Below are positions 36,407 to 45,366 of a stretch of 64,000 nt of DNA, piece after piece (positions within the stretch are counted from its first letter, which is position 1; every line of letters starts with the position of its first letter). This DNA is from Prevotella sp. tf2-5 (lineage in GTDB: Bacteria > Bacteroidota > Bacteroidia > Bacteroidales > Bacteroidaceae). A program made the position numbers and the translations under genes. Below the pieces are notes generated by a model. That model did no database searches. It had not been told where the DNA came from and was given only the letters and a program-made list of their open reading frames with translations. The stretch covers positions 124,001 through 188,000 of the forward strand of contig NZ_FOWK01000005.1 in the NCBI RefSeq assembly GCF_900115435.1, in the 5' to 3' direction.

Positions 36407-37411
36407 ATGAAAATAGTTGTTGACGATAAGATTCCCTATATTCAGGAGAAACTGCGACTCCTGGCAGATGAGGTATGTACGATGAGAGGAGCCTCTATCG
36501 GTGCTGACGATGTCAAAGACGCCGACGCGCTGATAGTCCGCACCCGCACCCGTTGTGACGAGACCTTGTTAAAGGACAGCAAGGTGCGGTTTGTAGCGAC
36601 AGCCACCATCGGTTTTGACCATATCGACACTGCCTACCTGGAGCGTGCGGGCATCGCATGGACCAGTTGTCCGGGATGTAATGCCGCCTCTGTGGCACAA
36701 TATGTGGAGTCGTCCCTATTACTATTGCAACAAGAAAAGGGACTATCTCTTCATGAAGCCACCATCGGTATTGTAGGATGCGGACATGTTGGCTCTAAAG
36801 TCAGAATGGTCGCCGAACGCCTGGGGATGCGTGTCCTGATATGTGACCCGCTACTGGGGAATCCTGATTTCGTCCCTTTGTCTGTCATTGAGCAGGATGC
36901 CGATATCATCACCTTCCACGTGCCACTGACACGTCAGGGAACCTATGCCACCTGGCATCTGGCGGACGACTCCTTCCTCCATCGTTTACGGAAGGTCCCC
37001 TACCTCATAAACACCAGCAGAGGCGAAGTGGTTGATAATACCGCCTTGCTCAAAGCCATCCAGGAGGGCAGGGTTCGTGACGCCGTTATTGACGTATGGG
37101 AGGGTGAGCCTCTTCTGAATGAGGATCTCCTTCAGCATGTCTTCATCGGTACCCCTCATATCGCCGGCTATTCCGCTGATGGAAAGGCGAATGCCGACAA
37201 TATGGTGATAAACGCCTTATGCCGGCATTTTGGCTTGCCACTTCCCGACCGTGTGAGACCTCCCAAACTGCCCGCTGGTTTCCATTATACGGGTAACCCC
37301 CTTGAACTGTATAATCCCATGAGGGATAGTGAGGCGCTGAAAAACAACCCGTCGGGATTTGAGGAATTACGCAACAACTACCCCCTTAGAAGAGAGTATT
37401 TTGATGTGTGA
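36407..37411 (+). CDS. pdxB: Erythronate-4-phosphate dehydrogenase
   Basis: 334 residues. PdxB oxidises 4-phosphoerythronate in the DXP-independent pyridoxal phosphate pathway. It belongs to the D-2-hydroxyacid dehydrogenase fold: MKIVVDDKIPYIQEKL start, ATIGFDHIDTAYLERAGI, the NAD-binding TIGIVGCGHVGSKV, and catalytic residues in LINTSRGEVVDN (Arg), DVWEGEP (Glu) and GTPHIAGYS (His). The PdxB C-terminal dimerisation part is shorter than in E. coli (378 residues). A generic D-hydroxyacid dehydrogenase is the alternative, but the N-terminal DDKIPY and C-N-A-A-S-V-A-x-Y pattern favours PdxB. Confidence 0.92.
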   Translation: MKIVVDDKIPYIQEKLRLLADEVCTMRGASIGADDVKDADALIVRTRTRCDETLLKDSKVRFVATATIGFDHIDTAYLERAGIAWTSCPGCNAASVAQYVESSLLLLQQEKGLSLHEATIGIVGCGHVGSKVRMVAERLGMRVLICDPLLGNPDFVPLSVIEQDADIITFHVPLTRQGTYATWHLADDSFLHRLRKVPYLINTSRGEVVDNTALLKAIQEGRVRDAVIDVWEGEPLLNEDLLQHVFIGTPHIAGYSADGKANADNMVINALCRHFGLPLPDRVRPPKLPAGFHYTGNPLELYNPMRDSEALKNNPSGFEELRNNYPLRREYFDV

Positions 37412-37444
37412 GGTTGTCAAAAGAGCCCTTTACGACACTATTTA

Positions 37445-37471
37445 TTGCACAACATAGGGTGGTTTGTGCAA
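37445..37471. repeat. Inverted repeat between pdxB and acpP
   Basis: TTGCACAA / TTGTGCAA, 8-bp perfect arms 11 bp apart, 27 bp before the acpP -33 box. No T-run follows, so it could be an operator or a weak terminator. Confidence 0.5.
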
Positions 37472-37497
37472 AAGTTAGCGTATTTTTACTAAATTTA

Positions 37498-37529
37498 TTT
37501 GCGTAAGTCAATAAAAATTCGTTACTTTG
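37498..37529 (+). promoter_or_regulatory. Promoter of acpP-fabF-rnc
   Basis: -33 TTTG (37498-37501), a 20-bp spacer and TTACTTTG (37522-37529), a one-mismatch -7 box. The leader is about 70 nt. Confidence 0.55.
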
Positions 37530-37604
37530 CACCCGCTAAGCCACATTTTGTGGTCGCACACATCTAAATAGGAATCATTTTATTAACATTTAAAGTAAAA
37601 GATT

Positions 37605-37841
37605 ATGTCAGAAATTGAAAGCAAAGTAAAGGCTATTATCGTAGACAAACTTGGTGTTGACGAAGCAGAAGTAAAGCCAGAGGCAAGTTTCACTAACGAC
37701 CTTGGCGCAGATTCACTGGACACTGTTGAGCTTATCATGGAGTTCGAGAAGGAGTTCGGAATCTCTATTCCCGATGACAAGGCCGAGAAGATTGGTACTG
37801 TTGGCGACGCTATCGCATACATCGAGGAGAACGCGAAATAA
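37605..37841 (+). CDS. acpP: Acyl carrier protein
   Basis: 78 residues, acidic, four-helix. The phosphopantetheine attachment serine is in [20 protein letters not shown] (Ser 37 in the DSL motif). It carries acyl chains in fatty-acid synthesis. acpP-fabF is the usual order, with rnc following in Bacteroidetes. The spacer to fabF is filled by a repeat hairpin. Confidence 0.98.
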   Translation: MSEIESKVKAIIVDKLGVDEAEVKPEASFTNDLGADSLDTVELIMEFEKEFGISIPDDKAEKIGTVGDAIAYIEENAK

Positions 37842-37850
37842 ATTCATTTA

Positions 37851-37924
37851 GAATTGAAGGATTGAAGAATTGAAGAATTGAAGTTCGGGGCTTCATCCTG
37901 AATTCATTTTTCAATTCTTCAATT
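37851..37924. repeat. Tandem repeat and hairpin in the acpP-fabF spacer
   Basis: Near-perfect GAATTGAA-type units repeat at 37851-37883. AATTGAAGAATTGAA (37868-37882) pairs perfectly with TTCAATTCTTCAATT (37910-37924) over a 27-base loop. The stem lies just before fabF (ATG 37949) and may alter mRNA stability or expression ratio between acpP and fabF. Confidence 0.8.
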
Positions 37925-37948
37925 TTTTAATTTTATAATTTTATATTT

Positions 37949-39211
37949 ATGGAATTAAAAAGAGTAGTAGTAACTGGACTTGGTGCTGTTACACCGCTTG
38001 GCAATAATCCTGAGGAGACTTGGGAGAACATGCTGGCAGGTAAGAGTGGCGCAGCCCCCATTACCCTTTTCGACGCTTCTAAGTTCAAGACACAGTTTGC
38101 CTGTGAGGTCAAGAACTTGAACGTGAATGATTTTATCGACCGCAAGGAAGCCCGTAAGATGGACCGTTATACCCAGCTTGCCATCATCGCCGCCAAACAG
38201 GCAGTAGAGGACAGTGCAATGGATCTGGAGTCAGAGAACAAAGACCGTATTGGCGTTGTCTTTGGCGTCGGTATCGGTGGTATTAAGACTTTTGAGGACG
38301 AGGTGTCTTATTATGGTGTTCATCGTGAGGATGGACCGAAGTTCAACCCCTTCTTCATCCCTAAGATGATCGCCGACATCGCCGCAGGTCAGATTTCGAT
38401 TATGTATGGTTTCCATGGTCCCAACTATATCACCTCCTCCGCCTGTGCCTCTTCTTCCAACGCACTGGCTGACGCCTTCAACCTGATTCGTCTGGGTAAG
38501 GCAAACGTCATTGTCGCCGGTGGTGCGGAGGCAGCTATCTGTGAGACTGGTGTGGGTGGTTTCAATGCCATGCATGCGCTGTCCACTCGTAATGATGAGC
38601 CAGAGAAGGCAAGTCGCCCGTTCAGTGCCAGTCGTGATGGTTTCATCATGGGTGAGGGCGCCGGCTGTCTGATCCTGGAGGAACTGGAGCATGCCAAGGC
38701 TCGTGGTGCGAAGATTTATGGTGAGATGGTTGGTGCTGGTATGAGTGCCGACGCCCACCACATCACAGCTTCCCATCCAGAAGGACTGGGTGCCAAACTG
38801 GTGATGCAGAATGCCCTAGAGGATGCTGGTATGAAGCCCGAGGATATTGACTACATCAATGTTCATGGTACCTCCACCCACGTTGGTGATATCTCTGAGG
38901 CAAAAGCCATCAAGGAGGTATTTGGTGACGCAGCTTATAAGTTGAACATCTCCTCTACCAAGTCCATGACGGGTCACCTGCTGGGTGCCGCTGGTGCTGT
39001 AGAGGCTATGGCAACACTACTCGCTGTGCAGAATGACATCATTCCTCCCACGATTAACCACGAGGAGGACGACAAGGACGAGGAGATCGACTACAACTTG
39101 AATTTCACCTTTAACAAGGCTCAGAAGCGTGAGGTTCGCGCAGGACTTTCCAACACCTTCGGTTTTGGTGGTCACAACGCCTGTGTAGTATTCAAGAAGT
39201 ATGCTGAATAA
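37949..39211 (+). CDS. fabF: Beta-ketoacyl-ACP synthase II
   Basis: 420 residues. Catalyses malonyl-ACP condensation in chain elongation. The Cys-His-His triad is present: Cys 166 in TSSACASSSNA, His in INVHGTSTHVGD and His in TKSMTGHLLGAAG. The start MELKRVVVTGLGAVTPLGNN is typical. Its 3' end overlaps rnc by 11 bases. Confidence 0.98.
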   Translation: MELKRVVVTGLGAVTPLGNNPEETWENMLAGKSGAAPITLFDASKFKTQFACEVKNLNVNDFIDRKEARKMDRYTQLAIIAAKQAVEDSAMDLESENKDRIGVVFGVGIGGIKTFEDEVSYYGVHREDGPKFNPFFIPKMIADIAAGQISIMYGFHGPNYITSSACASSSNALADAFNLIRLGKANVIVAGGAEAAICETGVGGFNAMHALSTRNDEPEKASRPFSASRDGFIMGEGAGCLILEELEHAKARGAKIYGEMVGAGMSADAHHITASHPEGLGAKLVMQNALEDAGMKPEDIDYINVHGTSTHVGDISEAKAIKEVFGDAAYKLNISSTKSMTGHLLGAAGAVEAMATLLAVQNDIIPPTINHEEDDKDEEIDYNLNFTFNKAQKREVRAGLSNTFGFGGHNACVVFKKYAE

Positions 39212-40187
39212 CTCGAATTTCTTTGATAGAATAAGGCTCCCTTTCCGCAAGGAGAAGGAGCTTTATTCATCTTTATACCGTGTACTGGGATTCTATCCTC
39301 GCAAAATCGACCTGTACAAGCAGGCGCTGATGCACAAAAGCATCAAGAAGCGTAACAACAAAGGACGTCCTCTGAACAACGAGCGACTGGAGTTCCTGGG
39401 TGATGCGATTCTTGATGCCGTGGTGGGAGACATCGTGTTCCGCCATTTTGAAGGCAAGCGTGAAGGATTCCTTACCAATGCCCGTTCCAAACTCGTACAG
39501 CGTGAGACCTTAGGTAAACTCGCCAAGGAGATGGGGATTACCGACATGGTGATGCGTGATGGTCAGGCTACATCGCATAACAGCTACCTGGGGGGCAATG
39601 CTTTTGAGGCATTGGTCGGTGCGATATATCTTGACCGTGGGTATAGTGCCTGTATGAAATTTATGGAGAAACGCATCCTTACGCAACTGATTAATATTGA
39701 CAAAGTCGCTTATAAGGAGGTCAATTTCAAGTCCAAGCTCTTGGAATGGAGCCAGAAAAATCGCATTAATATTGAGTTCCGACAGTTGGAACAGTCTCTT
39801 GATGAGCATAACAGTCCCTTCTTCGTCTACCAGATATTGCTTGAGGGTGTGGAAGGCAGTTCCGGGAAGGGCTATTCCAAGAAAGAGAGTCAGCAGCTAG
39901 CTTGTAAGGAGACGCTCCAGCGTCTTCGTCGTGAGCCACAGTTCATTGACGCCATCTTTGCGGCAAAGGGAGAGCGTACCAAGATGGAGGAAGAGCCCGT
40001 CAGTGTTCCTGAGGAAATCGCGGAACCCCTTACAATAGCCCAAGAGCCCGTTCCTGATGCCCCCCAGTCTCCAGCAGAGGATAACGACGAGTTTACCCTT
40101 GACGACATCACTGCCACTCCCCAAGAGAAGACCCGTGAGGAGATCATTGCCGAGGCAGAGGAAGCTGCTTTTGCGGAAAATGGCTGA
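39201..40187 (+). CDS. rnc: Ribonuclease III with a C-terminal acidic extension
   Basis: 328 residues. The RNase III signature NERLEFLGDAILDAVVGDIV (about residues 53-72) carries the catalytic acidic residues, with NAFEALVGAIYLDRGY (about 131-146) as the second half. The double-stranded RNA-binding domain covers about 172-250, including FVYQILLEGVEGSSGKGYSK and SKKESQQLACKETL. Residues about 258-328 form a low-complexity tail rich in Glu, Pro and Ala, absent from E. coli RNase III (226 residues). It processes rRNA precursors and other double-stranded RNA. The gene ends before a strong terminator. Confidence 0.96.
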   Translation: MLNNSNFFDRIRLPFRKEKELYSSLYRVLGFYPRKIDLYKQALMHKSIKKRNNKGRPLNNERLEFLGDAILDAVVGDIVFRHFEGKREGFLTNARSKLVQRETLGKLAKEMGITDMVMRDGQATSHNSYLGGNAFEALVGAIYLDRGYSACMKFMEKRILTQLINIDKVAYKEVNFKSKLLEWSQKNRINIEFRQLEQSLDEHNSPFFVYQILLEGVEGSSGKGYSKKESQQLACKETLQRLRREPQFIDAIFAAKGERTKMEEEPVSVPEEIAEPLTIAQEPVPDAPQSPAEDNDEFTLDDITATPQEKTREEIIAEAEEAAFAENG

Positions 40188-40215
40188 CACGCTCCATCAC
40201 CTGATACTGGTTATC

Positions 40216-40256
40216 AAAACATGCTTACAAAAAGGTTAGTTTTGTAAGCATGTTTT
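40216..40256. terminator. Bidirectional terminator between rnc and the TonB-receptor gene
   Basis: A perfect 17-bp stem (40216-40232 with 40240-40256; core ACATGCTTAC / GTAAGCATGT) with a 7-base loop and T-run on the plus strand. It serves rnc and, in the other direction, lies just after the stop of the receptor gene at 40258. Confidence 0.85.
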
Positions 40257-40257
40257 T

Positions 40258-42783
40258 TTACTCCTCTCCGCCTGCAGGTTGATATCCCTGGTTCTGTTGA
40301 GGTTGTTCGTTCTGTGGCTGTTGCTGCTCATTTCCCGGCTGCAGTTCCTCCCGCTCGCCACGACGACGCTGGTTGTTCATATTACCGAAGTTCCAAGTGA
40401 CCTGGATATTGACATTCGGGTCACGCCAGTTCTTTTGGTGACGCCAGAACGTCTCACTCTCGGTATAGTTCTCCCAATGACGTGTATTGAAGACATCACG
40501 CCAGTTGATAGCGACAGCGATGGTCTTATTGAAAAAGTTCTTACGGAAACCGAGGTCGAGGGAGGCATTAGGCTTGCGATAGCCCTGTGTGATGACCCCA
40601 CGAGAACGATAGTTACCCGTCAGCTGCAGGGAGATATCATAAGGCAGGATGAGGGATGCCAGCATACGGGCATCCCATGAGAAGCTCTTGTCGCTCTCAC
40701 CAGTGACCGTCTGTCCGTCAATCACATAGGAAAATCCATCAAGCTTGTTATAATAACCATTAACGGTCGTAGTGAGGTCGAGGATACGGAACAGTTTGTT
40801 CTTGCCAATCAGCTCGACACCCAGACTCTGTCGCTTGGTGAGATTCATTGTCGTCATATACATCATCCCATCGTCAACATTCTGATAACGGATGCGTTGC
40901 ATGACATCCGTCGTAGGACGATAATAGGTGGAAATACTGAGCGTATGCTCCTGCCATGTCTTCAAGAAGTTGAGGGAGATAGAATGGGTGTATTCCGGTG
41001 TGAGCTCCGGGTTACCGAACGACACCATCGAGGCATCACTGGTATTACGGAAAGAATTCAGTTGTCCTCCCCATGGACGACGCAGACGATAGGTATAGTT
41101 CAGTTGCAACTGTGCGCTCTCCGTCAGCTCATAATTCAGGAACAGCGAGGGGAAGAGCTTGAAGAAGTCTTTCTTGTAAGGTGCTTCTTTCGCGGCAGTA
41201 CCATGCTCCTGGGCATAGTCATAACTCTCGGTGTTCACCTTCCAATACTCCCCGCGCAGTCCCGCCATGACCCCCAACTTACCAATCTTGGTGTTGACAG
41301 TGGCATAGAGGGCATGGGTGTCCATCGAGTATATAAAGCGGTTGTAGTACAACTCGTCCTCCATGAGATGAGTACCCTCCCAATTATCCGCCATCCAGGA
41401 TTCCTGTGGCGTGTTCTCGTGCGACCAGCGTCCGTTATAGCCAGCCTCCAACTTGAAATGCTCTGAAATCTGGTTCTCATAGTCGAGTTTCACCTCCCAT
41501 GAGCGGTTACGGACATGCATGGGGCGGTACTGATAGGTATAGGCGGTATGATGATTGGGCACATCAACATACCAGACGGAGTCCTGATAGATATTGTCAT
41601 TATCACTCATCCAGCGGTTATACTCAGCATGGGCGGTGAGCTTGTGCGTATCAGAGAAACGGTGCTCATATCCCATTTCCGCATGATACATGTGCATCTT
41701 GCCATCCCCACTGTTACGACGGAACATCTGGTAAGAGTCCGTTGTGGCTCCGATGGTACCATAATGATAAGGAGTCGTCGTAAGGTTGTCATGTTTACCC
41801 TGAAGTGTCATACCACCCAGAGAGAGGTCGTCATTCTTGGTGAAATGCCAGGTGAGTCCCAGACGGGCAAAAAGTCCTCCTCCCTTGTTGGTGTTGTCAC
41901 TCTCATAGTTCTGGTACTCATTGGTTTGTTTATAATGCTGTTCACTCTTACTTCCCCCATTGTTCCTACGACGGCGATAACCGAGGTTGGCAAAAGCGTC
42001 AAAGACACCACTGGAGTAATTGATATTACCACTGGTATTCCATCCTCCATGAATATTGGCACCAGCACGCAAGGAACCATAATAGCCTCCCTTGCGGTCA
42101 CGTTTCAACACAATATTGATGATACCGGCAGAGCCCTCTGGAGAATATTTCGCGGAAGGGTTATCAATGACCTCGATACGCTCGATGCTCTCCGCGGGAA
42201 TCTGTTGCAGGATCTCCGCACGGTTATCTGTCGTCAGACCGCTCGCCTTACCATTGATCCACACCTCCACACTGCTGTTTCCACGGAGGGAGATCTCACC
42301 ATCCGTCGTCACCTCCACACTGGGGATATTCTCCAGTAGGTCACTTGCGGAACCTCCTGCCGCCGCTAAGATCTGATCAACGGAGAACACCTTACGGTCA
42401 ACTTCCAGTTTCATTTGTGAGCGTTGACCTGTGACTTGTACCTCTCCCAGCACCTTGGCATCCTCGGAGATATACAACGCATTATAATGCTGCTGGCGAT
42501 TCTTTGCTGAGATCGTGAACTGGCGTGTCAACGTCTTGTAGCCCACAAAAGACACCTGCAACTGATAAGTGCCGTCTTTCAGACCAGAGATAAAAAACTG
42601 ACCTCCGACATCCGTAATGGCGCCTTTCACCAATTTTCCCGCTGGTGTCTCGACCACCACATTCACAAACTCCATGACCTCATCGGTCTGCTTGTCTAAC
42701 ACTTTACCTTTTACGGATCCCTGCGCAAAGGCTGTTACTGTCCCTATTATTATAAATAAGGTGGAAATGAGAATTCTACACAT
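40258..42783 (-). CDS. TonB-dependent receptor, OMP beta-barrel family
   Basis: 841 residues. Signal peptide (about 1-20, ending AFAQ), then a carboxypeptidase-regulatory-like domain (GSVKGKVLDKQTDEVMEFVN to about residue 105, with GTYQLQVSFVGYKT). A plug domain includes DLLENIPSVEVTTDGEISLR and GSAGIINIVLKRD, followed by a beta-barrel of the outer-membrane protein type with many aromatic girdle residues. The C-terminal 40 residues are low-complexity Gln/Pro/Asn. No SusD neighbour, so not a classic glycan PUL pair; the ligand is unknown. It stands alone on the minus strand. Confidence 0.88.
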   Translation of the reverse strand: MCRILISTLFIIIGTVTAFAQGSVKGKVLDKQTDEVMEFVNVVVETPAGKLVKGAITDVGGQFFISGLKDGTYQLQVSFVGYKTLTRQFTISAKNRQQHYNALYISEDAKVLGEVQVTGQRSQMKLEVDRKVFSVDQILAAAGGSASDLLENIPSVEVTTDGEISLRGNSSVEVWINGKASGLTTDNRAEILQQIPAESIERIEVIDNPSAKYSPEGSAGIINIVLKRDRKGGYYGSLRAGANIHGGWNTSGNINYSSGVFDAFANLGYRRRRNNGGSKSEQHYKQTNEYQNYESDNTNKGGGLFARLGLTWHFTKNDDLSLGGMTLQGKHDNLTTTPYHYGTIGATTDSYQMFRRNSGDGKMHMYHAEMGYEHRFSDTHKLTAHAEYNRWMSDNDNIYQDSVWYVDVPNHHTAYTYQYRPMHVRNRSWEVKLDYENQISEHFKLEAGYNGRWSHENTPQESWMADNWEGTHLMEDELYYNRFIYSMDTHALYATVNTKIGKLGVMAGLRGEYWKVNTESYDYAQEHGTAAKEAPYKKDFFKLFPSLFLNYELTESAQLQLNYTYRLRRPWGGQLNSFRNTSDASMVSFGNPELTPEYTHSISLNFLKTWQEHTLSISTYYRPTTDVMQRIRYQNVDDGMMYMTTMNLTKRQSLGVELIGKNKLFRILDLTTTVNGYYNKLDGFSYVIDGQTVTGESDKSFSWDARMLASLILPYDISLQLTGNYRSRGVITQGYRKPNASLDLGFRKNFFNKTIAVAINWRDVFNTRHWENYTESETFWRHQKNWRDPNVNIQVTWNFGNMNNQRRRGEREELQPGNEQQQPQNEQPQQNQGYQPAGGEE

Positions 42784-42861
42784 ACCCCTTTTTGACGTAT
42801 TCCCATTGGAATGGTTTAATCTAGTATGTGACTTTTTTCATAGAATCATGACAATAAGCAA

Positions 42862-43584
42862 CTATATCTGTCCTGCCTCCACCATAAGAACCACACGTTC
42901 TGTAAGGCGGTCGATACCCTCTGGGTCATATTTTTTCTTCAGGCTGGCACCAAAGGCCCAGGCGAAAGCCTGATAGAAGCCTGCACGAACTGGTCCCAGG
43001 AAAGCCTGTATCAACTCATAACCAGAAGAATTGCTCTCTCTATAAATCAACTTGATGAGCAGTTTCCCTTGTGAATAAGTCAGTTTCTTCATTCTCGGCT
43101 TATATTCCTTCATGATACTGCGTTCCACCAGTTTCATGTGTGCATCCCTCGATTTCTGGTCAGGCAACGTCTCAAGGAACTCCGCCGTCTCCATCATGAT
43201 AGCTCGTGCCTCCTTGGCAATGGGCAAAACAATCTTTACGTTTTTGACAAGACGGTTATATGCCTGTTGTTGTTTCTTGCTACTAAACGAAATAGGGGGA
43301 TAGACATAGACATTATTCATTTCCATATACTGGATACTGTCACCATTCTCCAGCACTTTACCTACCTTTACCGTCGGCACGAAGGTAGGACTGTCGAAGT
43401 CTATGTCTTGTCTCTTCTGATTATTTTGAGCAAAACAACCTGTTGTCACCAGAAACAGGGAGAGTGATACCCACAGGCGTAAAATCGTCCCCCCTCCGAA
43501 GAGGACGTCCCACTGTCTCTTGATGAGCTCCTTTGGCTCAATACCTGTCAGCACTTTTACCTTTTGAAAAAACTCCCTATTCAT
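42862..43584 (-). CDS. DUF4294 domain-containing exported protein
   Basis: 240 residues. The start at 43584 fits a -7 box 12 nt upstream. A hydrophobic signal segment is preceded by an unusual 33-residue N-terminus (MNREFFQKVKVLTGIEPKEL), so cleavage would be after ILRLWVSLSLFLVTTGCFAQ, near residue 53. The rest matches DUF4294: VYPPISFSSKKQQQAYNRLV, TLPDQKSRDAHMKLVERSIM and TYSQGKLLIKLIYRESNSSG. Function unknown, probably periplasmic. It is followed by the receptor gene 78 bp downstream and could be cotranscribed. Confidence 0.75.
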   Translation of the reverse strand: MNREFFQKVKVLTGIEPKELIKRQWDVLFGGGTILRLWVSLSLFLVTTGCFAQNNQKRQDIDFDSPTFVPTVKVGKVLENGDSIQYMEMNNVYVYPPISFSSKKQQQAYNRLVKNVKIVLPIAKEARAIMMETAEFLETLPDQKSRDAHMKLVERSIMKEYKPRMKKLTYSQGKLLIKLIYRESNSSGYELIQAFLGPVRAGFYQAFAWAFGASLKKKYDPEGIDRLTERVVLMVEAGQI

Positions 43585-43595
43585 TTGTCAGAGTG

Positions 43596-43603
43596 CAAAG
43601 ATA
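43596..43603 (-). promoter_or_regulatory. -7 element of the DUF4294 gene
   Basis: On the minus strand, TATCTTTG, 11 bases before ATG 43584; leader very short. It faces the promoter of the operon starting at 43694. Confidence 0.5.
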
Positions 43604-43633
43604 CGGATAATGTTCGAAAAAATCAAGATTCTC

Positions 43634-43664
43634 TTGGTTTTTTGCTCACTTAATCGTATCTTTG
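43634..43664 (+). promoter_or_regulatory. Promoter of the four-gene exported-protein operon
   Basis: TTG at 43634-43636, a 20-bp spacer and -7 TATCTTTG (43657-43664). About 30 nt before the lipoprotein ATG at 43694. Confidence 0.6.
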
Positions 43665-43693
43665 TAGGCAAATTCATTAATAGACATATAAAG

Positions 43694-44836
43694 ATGAGAA
43701 AATATCTGATGGCTGCCATTGTCCTGTTAGGCATGGCATCATGTAGTGAGAAGAAATTCCATGTAGAGGGTAATATCACCAATGCCAAGGACTCCATGCT
43801 CTACTTCGAGAACGTAGGACTGGAGAATATCAATGTCCTTGATTCTGTGAAACTTGGTGACGACGGCGCCTTTGCCTTCGCACAGCCCCAGAACGAGGCT
43901 CCTGAGTTCTACCGCCTTCGTATCGCCGACCAGATTATCAATGTGAGTATCGACTCTACTGAGACGGTGACGATCAAGGCACAATATCCGCAGATGGCAA
44001 CTCAATATGAAGTCAGCGGAAGTGATGACTGCGCGAAGATTAAAGAGTTGACTTTGAAACAGATTGACCTGCAGAACCGTGCCATTGCCATATCACAGAA
44101 CGACGCACTCAGCATTGACGAGTCGAACGACAGTATCCTGAAGATGATCAGTGACTATAAGCAGGACGTAAAAAACAACTACATCCTCAAGGAGCCAAAC
44201 CGTTCCTACTCCTATTTCGCTCTTTTCCAGGCGATTGGAAACATGCTGATCTTCAATCCCCGCTCCAACAAGGACGACATCAAAGTGTTTGCCGCCGTCG
44301 CTACCAGCTGGGACACCTATCATCCTAATTCCGAACGTGGTGCCAACCTGCATAACATCGCCATCGAAGGTATGAAGAATGTACGCATCACAGAGGCTAA
44401 TGCCGCTAAAAGAATTGATGTCAGCAAGATATCAACCACAGGACTCATTGATATTGCCCTTTATGATAACAAAGGACAGCTACGTCATCTGACAGACCTG
44501 AAAGGAAAAGTAGTATTACTCGATTTCCACCTTTTCGGACTGGAGAACTCACCCGAGCGTATCCTGTTGCTGCGTGAGCTTTACAATAAGTATCAGGCAC
44601 AGGGATTGGAGATCTATCAGGTGGCACTTGACGCTGATGAGCACTTCTGGAAGCAACAGACGGCAGCACTGCCCTGGATCTGTGTTCGTGACCCGCAAGG
44701 TATGGATTCCGAGACACTGATTACCTATAACATTCAGGGACTACCTGAATATTTCCTGATCACCCGTGACAACTCGCTCTATAAGCGTAGTGGACAGGTG
44801 AAGGATATTGAGGCAGAAATCAAAAGTCTGCTGTAG
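43694..44836 (+). CDS. DUF4369 lipoprotein with a thioredoxin-like domain lacking CXXC
   Basis: 380 residues from ATG 43694; the upstream in-frame ATG 43610 overlaps the promoter. Lipoprotein signal (MRKYLMAAIVLLGMASC, Cys 17). An N-terminal DUF4369 beta domain (KFHVEGNITNAKDSMLYFEN) is followed by a long helical part and a C-terminal TlpA/AhpC-type fold (GKVVLLDFHLFG, then GLPEYFLITRDNSLYKR). Where the family normally has W-C-x-x-C the protein reads FHLFGLEN, so it should not exchange disulfides. First gene of the unit with 44847, 45367 and 47754; the next starts 10 bp later. Confidence 0.85.
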   Translation: MRKYLMAAIVLLGMASCSEKKFHVEGNITNAKDSMLYFENVGLENINVLDSVKLGDDGAFAFAQPQNEAPEFYRLRIADQIINVSIDSTETVTIKAQYPQMATQYEVSGSDDCAKIKELTLKQIDLQNRAIAISQNDALSIDESNDSILKMISDYKQDVKNNYILKEPNRSYSYFALFQAIGNMLIFNPRSNKDDIKVFAAVATSWDTYHPNSERGANLHNIAIEGMKNVRITEANAAKRIDVSKISTTGLIDIALYDNKGQLRHLTDLKGKVVLLDFHLFGLENSPERILLLRELYNKYQAQGLEIYQVALDADEHFWKQQTAALPWICVRDPQGMDSETLITYNIQGLPEYFLITRDNSLYKRSGQVKDIEAEIKSLL

Positions 44837-44846
44837 AAATTGAACA

Positions 44847-45350
44847 TTGAGAGCTAAGAGACTGCTACTGCTTGGAGTGTGGCTTTTGAGTCTTACGACT
44901 CATGGGCAGACAAAAGGAGGATTCTCACTGGAGCAGAAAAACGACACCTTGTCAGTACTGACACTGAAGACGGACTCTACCTGCGACCATTGGGAACTTC
45001 CTTATCCCGTCTACCAATTCTGCACGGGTGATGTGGATGGTGACGGGAACGTGGATGCGATGGTGGGTGTAGTGAAGAGCACTCGTTACTTTCAAGAGAA
45101 GGGACGGAGAATCTTTATCTTCAAGAATTACCACGGACTGGTACGTCCACTATGGATGGGGTCGCAGTTAGGAGGTATTCTGGAGGACTTCCGTTTTACA
45201 GACGGAAAGATACGAGGTCTGGAACGCACAACAGACGGGAGATATGTGGTGGCGGAATACCGCTGGGCACATTTCGGTATGGGTTTCGAACGTTTCCTCA
45301 CCAAGAACAGCGGTCAAGAAGAAGCCATGAAAGTTTTCAATCAAGACTAA
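44847..45350 (+). CDS. Secreted protein with a calcium-binding-like DxDGDGxxD loop
   Basis: 167 residues from a TTG start at 44847 (no ATG before the signal peptide). Residues 1-20 are a signal peptide (RLLLLGVWLLSLTTHG). Around residue 63 is DVDGDGNVDAMVG, an EF-hand/FG-GAP type loop that would bind calcium. The rest has no assigned family. It is 10 bp after the DUF4369 gene and 16 bp before the DUF3160 gene, so part of the same operon. Function unknown. Confidence 0.7.
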   Translation: MRAKRLLLLGVWLLSLTTHGQTKGGFSLEQKNDTLSVLTLKTDSTCDHWELPYPVYQFCTGDVDGDGNVDAMVGVVKSTRYFQEKGRRIFIFKNYHGLVRPLWMGSQLGGILEDFRFTDGKIRGLERTTDGRYVVAEYRWAHFGMGFERFLTKNSGQEEAMKVFNQD

Positions 45351-45366
45351 ATAAACCTTTTTGCCT

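Noticed and set aside
36915..36930. CACGTG in pdxB
   Set aside because: The flanks do not match the parS consensus (TTCCACGTGCCACT) and it is in coding sequence.
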